Of a DNA stretch of 64,000 bases, positions 56,920 to 64,000 are shown one piece after another (positions within the stretch are counted from its first letter, which is position 1; every line of letters begins with the position of its first letter). Location: the NCBI RefSeq assembly GCF_002007605.1, contig NZ_CP019799.1, forward strand, positions 930,001 through 994,000. Reading direction: 5' to 3'. Below the pieces are notes generated by a model. That model had not been told where the DNA came from and made no database searches. It saw only the letters and a program-made list of their open reading frames with translations. The translations under genes and the position numbers were made by a program. Source of the stretch: Cellvibrio sp. PSBB023. Its GTDB lineage: Bacteria > Pseudomonadota > Gammaproteobacteria > Pseudomonadales > Cellvibrionaceae.

Positions 56920-57616
56920 CGGCCGCTGTCGGGTCGCGCAGTTCCCGGCTTAAACCCACGCGTGCGCCATCGACCATCTCACTCAGTTCCTTGATCATCT
57001 TCAACCGGCGTGGGTCCTGATGCATGGATTCCATCAAGTGTTGCTGGGCTTTGCGATAAAACGCCTGGGCAGAAAATCGATCGCTGATAGCCACGGATTT
57101 GTCGCCTTGGCCAATGTAAGACATTACCGCCACCATCAAATGCGCCCAGCGCAGTTCGCTTAAATAGGTGCTTAACTCGGTTTCATTAATAGTGCCTTGT
57201 GCCGCAAGCTGGGTGATCAGATGCATGGCATCCGTTAAATGCAGTTGGGTTTTGGCGATTTGTGCATCACTTTCGCGCTGATAACTAATGGCATGGCGAT
57301 TATTGCTGCTGAGCAGTTCCTCTGAATAGGCTTCTGTTTTCTGGATCGCCTGTTCCAATAGCTCCGGGTTTTTGTCCTCCAAGGCCAGCATTTGCTGTTG
57401 CAAGCTAGCAATCATGTCGTTGATATGCTTGGTAATCATCCGGTTTGGCAGTGTCTGTTCCAGGCAGCTCACAATTTCTGCTACCCCTTCTGCCTGGATG
57501 CGCAGGCGTCGTTGTTGCAGGCGGCGCTCCCGTTGGCGCAGCTGAATGCGATTGATAATACTGACCGCCATAAGTGCCAGCAGCATCAATAGAAAGAGAA
57601 TTGCGATCAAGGTCAT
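56909..57616 (-). CDS. Unknown membrane-anchored helical protein
   Basis: I do not recognise this 235-residue protein. It has one N-terminal membrane helix (TLIAILFLLMLLALMAVSII), then a basic, Arg/Gln-rich segment and a long helical, probably coiled-coil region. It overlaps the preceding gene tail to tail, with no terminator between. The two membrane-anchored neighbours could work together, but this is only positional. Confidence 0.75.
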   Translation of the reverse strand: MTLIAILFLLMLLALMAVSIINRIQLRQRERRLQQRRLRIQAEGVAEIVSCLEQTLPNRMITKHINDMIASLQQQMLALEDKNPELLEQAIQKTEAYSEELLSSNNRHAISYQRESDAQIAKTQLHLTDAMHLITQLAAQGTINETELSTYLSELRWAHLMVAVMSYIGQGDKSVAISDRFSAQAFYRKAQQHLMESMHQDPRRLKMIKELSEMVDGARVGLSRELRDPTAAAMG

Positions 57617-57949
57617 GCGAAATCTACAGCTGCGTTGTGACGTAAAAGTTAGGGTTTATGCTGTTTCTTATGGCGAAACAGTTAGTAAAAATAAAAGCAT
57701 TAAAAAACAATCGGTTAGGGTTGGTTTTTGTTCTTTTTCCCCCGCCGTAACGGGCGATCATTTTACATACCTTGCCGGTCTTGGCTATAAGGCATCATGG
57801 AAATTATAACTTGACCCCTTGCAGCGCAGGTCTTATATATGCGCACCTTCGAGCTGGTTAAGCTATCCCGATAGGTGATACTGCAATCTTTTGGCACACA
57901 ATTCAACTTTTTGCACAGCCTTCCTTTACTAGAGAATTTTCTGACCATT
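57617..57949. other. Gap upstream of topA
   Basis: No gene can be supported here. A small inverted repeat CTGTTTC / GAAACAG is near 57661-57681. The topA promoter lies in the right half, and the promoter of the leftward unknown gene should lie in the left half. Confidence 0.5.
57811..57839 (+). promoter_or_regulatory. Probable topA promoter
   Basis: TTGACC and TATATA are 17 nt apart, giving a roughly 100-nt leader before the topA ATG. Confidence 0.45.
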
Positions 57950-60571
57950 ATGGGCAAATCCTTAGTTATCGTTGAGTCGCCAGCAAAGGCGAAAACCATT
58001 AATAAGTATCTGGGTAATGACTTTATTGTTAAGTCCAGTATTGGTCATATTCGCGATTTGCCCACCAGTGGTGGAGCCAAGCCCGTGGATGCCAAAGAGC
58101 GCGCCAAGCAGGCAGCCGCTACACGCAAAATGTCAGCTGAAGAAAAGGCGAGCTATCAGGCCAAGAAAAGCAAAAGCCAGTTGGTTAATCGGATGGGCAT
58201 AGACCCGGATAACAACTGGGAGGCCACCTACGAAATCCTTCCCGGTAAAGAAAAGGTTGTCGATGAACTGAAAAAGCTCGCGGAAAAGGCCGATATGGTT
58301 TATCTCGCAACCGACTTGGATAGAGAGGGAGAAGCAATCGCTTGGCATCTGCGCGAGGCAATCGGCGGTGATGAATCACGCTATCGCCGTGTGGTGTTTA
58401 ACGAGATTACCAAGACGGCGATTCAAAATGCCTTCAAAACCCCCGGCCCCATAGATCAAAACCGCGTAGACGCCCAGCAGGCACGTCGTTTTCTCGATCG
58501 TGTAGTAGGTTATATGGTCTCTCCGCTATTGTGGGAGAAGGTTGCGCGCGGTCTGTCGGCCGGTCGTGTGCAGTCGGTCGCTGTGCGTTTGGTTGTTGAG
58601 CGCGAGCGTGAAATTCGCGCTTTTATCCCCGAAGAATATTGGACGTTGTTTGCTGATTTGCAGGCAGACAAAGGTCAACAGGCCAGTTTTGAAGTAAAGA
58701 AATTTGGCGATGAGGCATTCAAGCCCGTCAATGAAAATCAGGCCATGGCGGCAGTAGCTGCTTTGCAAGGCGCCAGTTATAAGGTTCTCAGTCGCGAAGA
58801 CAAGCCGACACAATCCAAGCCCTCCGCTCCGTTTATCACTTCTACACTCCAGCAAGCGGCCAGTACCCGTTTGGGTTTTGGGGTGAAAAAAACCATGATG
58901 ATGGCCCAGCGTTTGTACGAGGCGGGCTACATCACCTACATGCGTACCGATTCCACCAACCTCAGTAAAGAAGCGGTTGAATCCTGTCGCGACTATATTC
59001 TTGAAAATTTTGGCAAGCGCTATTTGCCTGAGTCGCCCGTGTTGTACTCAAGCAAAGATGGCGCCCAGGAAGCGCATGAGGCAATTCGTCCATCCAGCGT
59101 TGCAGTAATGCCTAATCAATTGAGTGGTATGGAGCGCGATGCCGAGCGCTTGTACGGTTTGATTTGGCAACAATTTGTCGCCTGTCAGATGACGCCGGCG
59201 GAATACACCAGCACCAGCGTTGTTGTCACTGCCGGTGATTATGAGTTGCGTACCCGCGGCCGCGTTATTCGCTTCGATGGTTACACCAAAGTTAGTCCTC
59301 AGGTGGCTAAGAAAGACGAAGATGTTGTTTTGCCTGATATGAAAGTAGGGCAAGTATTGCCCCTGATTAAACTCAATCCGCAACAGCACTTCACCAAGCC
59401 TGCTGCACGTTATACCGAAGCCAGTTTGGTGAAAGAGCTGGAAAAGCGCGCAATTGGTCGTCCATCAACCTATGCATCGATTATCTCGACGATCCAGGAG
59501 CGTGGTTATGTTCGTCAGGAGAATCGCCGGTTTTACGCCGAAAAGATGGGCGATATAGTCACCGAACGTCTGGTGGAAAGCTTTGATGACCTGATGGATT
59601 ATGGTTTTACCGCCAATATGGAGGATTCGCTCGACGTAGTGGCCCAAGGTGGTAAAAATTGGCGCCAACTGCTCAATGAATTTTATGCAGGGTTTAGCAA
59701 GAAGCTGGCGTTGGCATCCAGTGCAGATAAAGGGATGCGCGCTAACGATCCGACTGAAACGGATATTCCATGCAGCCTTTGTGGTCGCCACATGCAAATC
59801 CGCACCGGCAGTACGGGAGTATTTCTGGGCTGTTCCGGCTATGCATTACCGCCCAAAGAGCGCTGCAAAAACACCATGAATCTGGTGTCGGGTGACGAAG
59901 TGATCGATGCGGATGCAGATGAAGAGGCCGAGTCTCGTCAGCTGCGCGCCAAGCATCGCTGCAAGTTATGTAATTCGGCGATGGATTCCTATCTGCTGGA
60001 TGAGCATCGCAAGTTGCATATTTGTGGTAACAACCCGGATTGCGCCGGTTATGAAGTAGAGCAGGGCAGTTATCGTCTCAAGGGGTATGAAGGCCCGACG
60101 CTTGAGTGCGATAAGTGCGGCAGTGAAATGCAGCTCAAAACCGGCCGTTTTGGTAAATATTTTGGCTGCACCAATGCCGAGTGTAAAAACACTCGTAAGT
60201 TATTGAAAAGCGGCGAGGCTGCGCCACCAAAAGTAGATCCTATAGTGATGCCGGAACTGCGCTGCGAGAAGGTGGATGATCACTACGTCTTGCGTGATGG
60301 TGCTGCCGGTTTATTCTTGGCCGCCAGCCAGTTCCCTAAGAATCGCGAAACCCGTGCGCCCTTGGTGGAAGAGCTGCTTCCCTATAAGGATCGTATCGAT
60401 CCCAAATACCATTTCCTGTTGTCGGCACCAGTTACCGATCCCGATGGCAACAAAGCCATTATTCGCTTTAGTCGCAAAACCAAAGAGCAATATGTGCAGA
60501 CGGAAGTGAATGGCAAGGCGACTGGTTGGAAAGCATTTTTTGCCAATGGCAAATGGCAGGTCCAGAAATAG
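57950..60571 (+). CDS. topA: DNA topoisomerase I
   Basis: TopA relaxes negative supercoils and balances the gyrase encoded at 4 kb. The 873-residue type IA enzyme starts with the Toprim motif ([12 protein letters not shown]) with the acidic triad in DLDREGEA; the catalytic Tyr330 is in [13 protein letters not shown]. The C-terminus carries Cys4 zinc fingers starting with CSLC, CKLC and CDKC. The ATG matches the family start; an upstream extension of 25 residues is not credible. Confidence 0.97.
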   Translation: MGKSLVIVESPAKAKTINKYLGNDFIVKSSIGHIRDLPTSGGAKPVDAKERAKQAAATRKMSAEEKASYQAKKSKSQLVNRMGIDPDNNWEATYEILPGKEKVVDELKKLAEKADMVYLATDLDREGEAIAWHLREAIGGDESRYRRVVFNEITKTAIQNAFKTPGPIDQNRVDAQQARRFLDRVVGYMVSPLLWEKVARGLSAGRVQSVAVRLVVEREREIRAFIPEEYWTLFADLQADKGQQASFEVKKFGDEAFKPVNENQAMAAVAALQGASYKVLSREDKPTQSKPSAPFITSTLQQAASTRLGFGVKKTMMMAQRLYEAGYITYMRTDSTNLSKEAVESCRDYILENFGKRYLPESPVLYSSKDGAQEAHEAIRPSSVAVMPNQLSGMERDAERLYGLIWQQFVACQMTPAEYTSTSVVVTAGDYELRTRGRVIRFDGYTKVSPQVAKKDEDVVLPDMKVGQVLPLIKLNPQQHFTKPAARYTEASLVKELEKRAIGRPSTYASIISTIQERGYVRQENRRFYAEKMGDIVTERLVESFDDLMDYGFTANMEDSLDVVAQGGKNWRQLLNEFYAGFSKKLALASSADKGMRANDPTETDIPCSLCGRHMQIRTGSTGVFLGCSGYALPPKERCKNTMNLVSGDEVIDADADEEAESRQLRAKHRCKLCNSAMDSYLLDEHRKLHICGNNPDCAGYEVEQGSYRLKGYEGPTLECDKCGSEMQLKTGRFGKYFGCTNAECKNTRKLLKSGEAAPPKVDPIVMPELRCEKVDDHYVLRDGAAGLFLAASQFPKNRETRAPLVEELLPYKDRIDPKYHFLLSAPVTDPDGNKAIIRFSRKTKEQYVQTEVNGKATGWKAFFANGKWQVQK

Positions 60572-60577
60572 TCTTGG

Positions 60578-60602
60578 GGCGATCCAGCGGGTCGCCTTTT
60601 TT
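60578..60602 (+). terminator. Intrinsic terminator after topA
   Basis: GGCGATC and GGTCGCC form a 7-bp stem (one G-T pair) followed by T6. Confidence 0.8.
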
Positions 60603-60622
60603 ATCGCCAACATAGTGTGATT

Positions 60623-61162
60623 ATGTCGATTAGTAACTTTTCTCTGGTGAATCAGAAACTAGCCTTTGCCAAAACTCTGTGCGTGTTGGTTGGGGAGGCT
60701 TCATTATCTTCATCGATAAGCAACAGTGCTTTGCATCTGCGCCAGGATGCTCTGTTAAGCAGTTGTGCGTTCCAGCTTTCCCTAGCGTTTCATTTTTACT
60801 TGCGAGAAATAGCTGATAGAAGCTATTTAAAAAATAGCGGTGCTATCAGTTCATTGGATGAGCTGGTGCAATCATTGACGCAAAGCGATAATTACCCATC
60901 AGAAATTATCGAATTGCGCGAGCTCGCCAGTCAGTCAGGTTCCTGGCTCGAGCAACTGCTGCGCTATACGCAAGCAGCCCGCCAATCGCCACGTAAAGAA
61001 AAGGAACAGAAGTCATTTCCACAGGACAATCTGATTCTGGCTGTTGATATTACTGCTAGTGAAGAGCAATCCTTATCGCTGACCCTTGAGGTGGTTGAGT
61101 TCTGGACAGAAGCTTTTCGCGCTATGGTTCTGCGCCAACGCGATACCAGTGCAGAGTTTTGA
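60623..61162 (+). CDS. DUF6586 family protein
   Basis: This 179-residue, mainly helical soluble protein begins with the family-type segment LVNQKLAFAKTL. DUF6586 proteins follow topA in Pseudomonas (PA3010-PA3011), which supports the call. Function unknown. A GTG two codons earlier is an alternative start. Confidence 0.8.
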   Translation: MSISNFSLVNQKLAFAKTLCVLVGEASLSSSISNSALHLRQDALLSSCAFQLSLAFHFYLREIADRSYLKNSGAISSLDELVQSLTQSDNYPSEIIELRELASQSGSWLEQLLRYTQAARQSPRKEKEQKSFPQDNLILAVDITASEEQSLSLTLEVVEFWTEAFRAMVLRQRDTSAEF

Positions 61163-61169
61163 TAAAAAG

Positions 61170-61198
61170 TTGAACCCGCAGTATCTCTGTGGCACAAT
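61170..61198 (+). promoter_or_regulatory. Possible promoter of tRNA-Leu and tig
   Basis: TTGAAC and CACAAT are 17 nt apart and followed by a GC-rich discriminator (CAGCACCC), as in growth-controlled tRNA promoters. It lies about 110 nt before the tRNA. Confidence 0.4.
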
Positions 61199-61316
61199 CA
61201 GCACCCTTCGCGCATCAGGCCTGTTGGTTTTTATAAAAAACATTAAAAATCAAATAGTTAGAGCGCAATGAAAAATTAGTCAGTGCCTGCATTTATCGCA
61301 AATGAGGCAACCAAAA

Positions 61317-61401
61317 GCGGACGTGGTGAAATTGGTAGACACACCAGGTTTAGGTTCTGGCGCCGCAAGGTGTGAGAGTTCGAGTCTCTCCGTCCGCACC
61401 A
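61317..61401 (+). tRNA. leuW: tRNA-Leu (anticodon UAG)
   Basis: This 85-nt gene includes the encoded CCA end. The acceptor stem is GCGGACG / CGTCCGC, the anticodon loop TTTAGGT gives UAG, a long variable arm (class II) follows, and the T-arm is GAGAG-TTCGAGT-CTCTC. It reads CUN leucine codons; its wobble U34 should carry the CmoA/CmoB modification. Confidence 0.97.
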
Positions 61402-61468
61402 TTTTATGAGCATTCCTACGTCTGCTCGATCTAATGCCAAACATTATCAGTTATTTCACGAGGCACAT

Positions 61469-62782
61469 ATGCAGGTTTCACTTGAAACGACTTCTGGATT
61501 GGAACGCCGCTTGACCGTTGGTGTACCCGCTGAGCAAGTAGAAAACGAAGTTGAGAATCGCTTAAAGCAGGCTGCGCGTAATGTCAGCATCAAAGGCTTC
61601 CGTAAAGGCAAAGTGCCCCTTTCAGTTGTAAAACAACGTTTCGGCGCTGGCATCCGTCAGGAAGTTGTGGGTGATGTTATCAGTCGCTCTTTCTATGCTG
61701 CTGTGCAAAAAGAGAATGTGAAGCCTGCTGGCCAGCCATCTATCCAGCCAAAACAATTGGCAGTTGGTAAAGATCTGGAATACATCGCTACTTTTGAAGT
61801 TTACCCAAGTGTTGCTCTGAGTGATTTGACTGCATACGAAATCACCAAATACAAGGCTGAAGTAACAGAAGCCGATGTAGACAACATGATTGAGGTGTTG
61901 CGTAAGCATCAGGCCACCTGGTCTGAGGTTGATCGTGCGGCTGCAGAAGGTGACCAAGTCAATATCAATTTTGTAGGCACCAAAGAAGGTGTTGAATTCG
62001 CTGGCGGTAAGGCGGACAACCACACATTGGTTCTTGGTTCCAAGTCTATGATCCCAGGTTTTGAAGAGGGTATTGTGGGCATGAAGTCGGGCGAGCAAAA
62101 AGTTATCGCCGTGACTTTCCCTGAAGATTACCAGGCTGAAGAACTGAAAGGTGCGGCAGTTGAGTTTGCTATCACTTTAAACAGTGTGTCTGAAGCGCAA
62201 TTGCCTGAGCTGAAAAAAGAATTCTTCCAAAAATTTGGTGTTGAAAAAGGTGGCGAAAAGCAGTTCCGCAAAGAAGTAAAAGCTAATATGGATCGTGAGT
62301 TAGCTAATGCTCTTAAAGCAAAAGTTAAAGTTCAGGTGATGGACGCACTGATTGCTTCACATACCACTGATGTGCCCAAAGCACTGGTTGCCAATGAAAT
62401 TCAAGTGTTGCGTAATCAAATGATGCAGCGCTTTGGTGGGCAGCAACAAAACTTTGATGTTAAGTCCTTGTTGCCGGATACCATGTTCCAGGATGAGGCT
62501 TCACGTCGGGTTACATTGGGCTTGATTGTGGGTGAGATTGTAAAGTCTGCCAAACTGAAGCCTGATGCCAAGCGCGTACGTACGATGATTGAAGAAATTG
62601 CTTCAACCTATCAAGAGCCTAAAGAGGTAATTGATTACTACAATTCCAATCAGGAATTGCTCGCAGGTATTGAATCTGCCGTGCTTGAAGATCAGGTTGT
62701 TGATCATATTATCTCTCAAGCCAAGGTTTCAGAAGTTGAAACCAACTATGATGAAATCATCAAATCTAACGCTCAGCGTTAA
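61469..62782 (+). CDS. tig: Trigger factor
   Basis: Trigger factor is the ribosome-bound chaperone for nascent chains. The 437-residue protein has the ribosome-docking signature GFRKGKVP near residue 45, a PPIase (FKBP) domain about 150-245 (VNINFVGT, IPGFEEGIVGM) and a C-terminal chaperone domain. GAGG precedes the chosen ATG, which gives the standard MQVSLE start. It lies 67 nt after the tRNA, probably on the same primary transcript. Confidence 0.97.
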   Translation: MQVSLETTSGLERRLTVGVPAEQVENEVENRLKQAARNVSIKGFRKGKVPLSVVKQRFGAGIRQEVVGDVISRSFYAAVQKENVKPAGQPSIQPKQLAVGKDLEYIATFEVYPSVALSDLTAYEITKYKAEVTEADVDNMIEVLRKHQATWSEVDRAAAEGDQVNINFVGTKEGVEFAGGKADNHTLVLGSKSMIPGFEEGIVGMKSGEQKVIAVTFPEDYQAEELKGAAVEFAITLNSVSEAQLPELKKEFFQKFGVEKGGEKQFRKEVKANMDRELANALKAKVKVQVMDALIASHTTDVPKALVANEIQVLRNQMMQRFGGQQQNFDVKSLLPDTMFQDEASRRVTLGLIVGEIVKSAKLKPDAKRVRTMIEEIASTYQEPKEVIDYYNSNQELLAGIESAVLEDQVVDHIISQAKVSEVETNYDEIIKSNAQR

Positions 62783-62789
62783 TTGCTTA

Positions 62790-62822
62790 AAAAAGCCGCA
62801 AAGCGTCTGCTTTGCGGCTTCT
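62790..62822 (+). terminator. Hairpin after tig
   Basis: A perfect 10-bp stem GCCGCAAAGC / GCTTTGCGGC with a GTCT loop follows tig, but only a short pyrimidine tract comes after, so termination may be partial and allow read-through to clpP. Confidence 0.65.
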
Positions 62823-62957
62823 CCTCTCTCGAATCCCTCCCAAAACCCCTCTTTTGACTGGCATATAATGCCATCACGGGTTAAGCTCTCTGGTAACAAA
62901 AATCCATAGTTTTCAACACTGGCGACACTAGATGTTCGCTTAAGGATAAAACGCAAG

Positions 62958-63599
62958 ATGTCATACGAATCTATGAAGTCCCAATCATCTGTTATCAATA
63001 GCGGTCTGGTGCCGATGGTAATCGAGCAAACAGCCAGAGGGGAGCGCTCATTCGATATATATTCACGCTTGCTCAAAGAGCGTGTGATCTTTCTCGTTGG
63101 CCCGGTCGAAGATTACATGGCCAATCTGGTTGTGGCACAGTTGCTGTTTCTGGAAGCCGAGAATCCGGATAAAGATATCCACTTGTACATCAACTCTCCT
63201 GGCGGTTCCGTAACGGCGGGTATGTCTATTTATGACACTATGCAGTTCATCAAGCCAGATGTAAGCACCATGTGTATTGGCCAAGCGTGCAGTATGGGTG
63301 CTTTCCTGCTTAATGCGGGCACCAAAGGCAAGCGTTTTTGTTTGCCCAACTCGCGCGTTATGATTCATCAGCCAAGTGGCGGAGCGCAGGGTCAGGCATC
63401 TGACATTCATATTCAAGCACAAGAAATCCTGAAGATTCGTGCGCGCTTGAATGAACTAATGGCTCTTCACTCCGGGCAGCCGATTGAAAAGATTGAGCTT
63501 GATACTGAGCGTGACAACTTTATGTCAGCTCAACAAGCGAAGGAATATGGTTTGATTGATGCTGTTATTGAGCGCCGTGTTCAGCCTGAAGCCAAATAG
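62958..63599 (+). CDS. clpP: ATP-dependent Clp protease proteolytic subunit
   Basis: ClpP forms the 14-mer protease chamber. In this 213-residue protein the catalytic Ser112 is in QACSMGAF, the His137 in MIHQPSGG and the Asp in the LDTERDNFM region. The N-terminus [20 protein letters not shown] is typical. A TATAAT at 62864 may be its -10 box. It is followed by clpX, its unfoldase. Confidence 0.97.
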   Translation: MSYESMKSQSSVINSGLVPMVIEQTARGERSFDIYSRLLKERVIFLVGPVEDYMANLVVAQLLFLEAENPDKDIHLYINSPGGSVTAGMSIYDTMQFIKPDVSTMCIGQACSMGAFLLNAGTKGKRFCLPNSRVMIHQPSGGAQGQASDIHIQAQEILKIRARLNELMALHSGQPIEKIELDTERDNFMSAQQAKEYGLIDAVIERRVQPEAK

Positions 63600-63715
63600 C
63601 CTTGGTTAGACAGGTGTGTTACATCTATTTATGATAAGTACACACAACACGTTTTGTATTTGCTGCTGACAAGTTACCTAACAGCTGTTTTAAAATTTAG
63701 ATGGAGTGGGTTCCG

Positions 63716-64000
63716 ATGACCGATCACACCAGCGACACAGGTGATAAAAACGGAAAATTGTTGTATTGCTCTTTTTGTGGCAAGAGTCAGCATGAGGTTC
63801 GCAAACTAATTGCTGGCCCATCAGTTTTTATATGCGATGAATGTGTCGACCTCTGCAACGATATTATCCGTGAAGAAATTCAGGAAAATACTGCTGAGGG
63901 TGTTTCAGAGAAATTACCTAAACCGCATGAAATATCCGCTATTTTGGATCAATACGTAATTGGCCAAAAGCGCGCCAAGAAAGTGTTGGCTGTGGCTGTA
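63716..64000 (+). CDS. clpX: ClpX unfoldase, N-terminal part
   Basis: The first 95 residues are visible; the gene continues beyond the window. The Cys4 zinc-binding domain is complete (YCSFCGKSQ and [11 protein letters not shown]) and the start of the AAA+ region ([15 protein letters not shown]) follows. GGAG lies before the ATG. ClpX binds substrates and adaptors through the zinc domain and feeds ClpP. Confidence 0.97.
   Translation, partial: MTDHTSDTGDKNGKLLYCSFCGKSQHEVRKLIAGPSVFICDECVDLCNDIIREEIQENTAEGVSEKLPKPHEISAILDQYVIGQKRAKKVLAVAV

Noticed and set aside
62828..62852. Heat-shock (sigma-32) promoter before clpP
   Set aside because: CTCGAA and CCCCTCT recall the consensus, but the spacer is short and both boxes have mismatches.

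Overview
The window looks like a housekeeping stretch of a gammaproteobacterial chromosome from the Pseudomonadales/Cellvibrionales side; a Cellvibrio-like organism is my best guess. The guess rests on gene order and protein character (yciK-mupP-ubiG-amidohydrolase-gyrA-pheA-tyrA, cmk-rpsA-ihfB, scpA-scpB-rluB, topA-DUF6586, tRNA-Leu-tig-clpP-clpX), not on a database search. I found no transposase, integrase, phage gene, CRISPR array or rRNA. One tRNA gene is present.

Layout. 1-4 kb: end of a DUF2802-like gene, then a leftward operon of an MTA/SAH-deaminase-like amidohydrolase, ubiG, mupP/gph and yciK. 4-12 kb: gyrA, pheA and tyrA (phenylalanine/tyrosine branch), cysD-cysN (sulfate activation) and a small ComEA-like protein. 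12-18 kb: pyrF, cmk, a sugar-nucleotide pair (cpsG, galU), rpsA and ihfB. 18-21 kb: a WbpL/WecA-type glycan initiator facing ihfB across a 16-copy hexanucleotide repeat, then amtB behind a sigma-54 promoter. 21-26 kb: leftward rRNA methyltransferase, pdxJ, cyclophilin, SH3 protein, yciI and a VC0807-type membrane protein. 25-30 kb: rightward rnm (PHP RNase AM), yciO, scpA, scpB, rluB.

30-40 kb is an envelope and redox stretch: a diguanylate cyclase, a CpxAR-like two-component system divergent from a Spy/CpxP-like periplasmic protein, a flavodoxin, a PhyH oxygenase, a ScsB/DsbD-type thiol reductase, a secreted redoxin and a TraF_2-type outer-membrane protein. A 13-base motif is shared by the spy-like and redoxin promoters. 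40-42 kb carries cmoB-cmoA (tRNA wobble uridine). 42-52 kb is a dense signalling block: EAL-CBS-GGDEF protein, receiver-TPR protein, a histidine kinase broken by a frameshift in a C-run, a double-FHA membrane protein, a DUF5610 protein, a glutaredoxin-like protein, an EAL-HDOD protein and CheV. 51-64 kb: slt, uup, uspA, two unknown membrane-anchored proteins, topA, DUF6586, tRNA-Leu(UAG), tig, clpP and the start of clpX.

The most unusual points are the in-frame (Ala-Gly)16-coding repeat directly behind the amber stop of the WbpL-like gene, the reduction of the usual post-ihfB O-antigen locus to one gene, a Bacteroidota-type PdxJ, the shared Cpx-like motif, the frameshifted kinase inside an uncharacterised signalling block, and a 38-bp perfect palindrome between cheV and slt. 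None of these is proven to be a new system.
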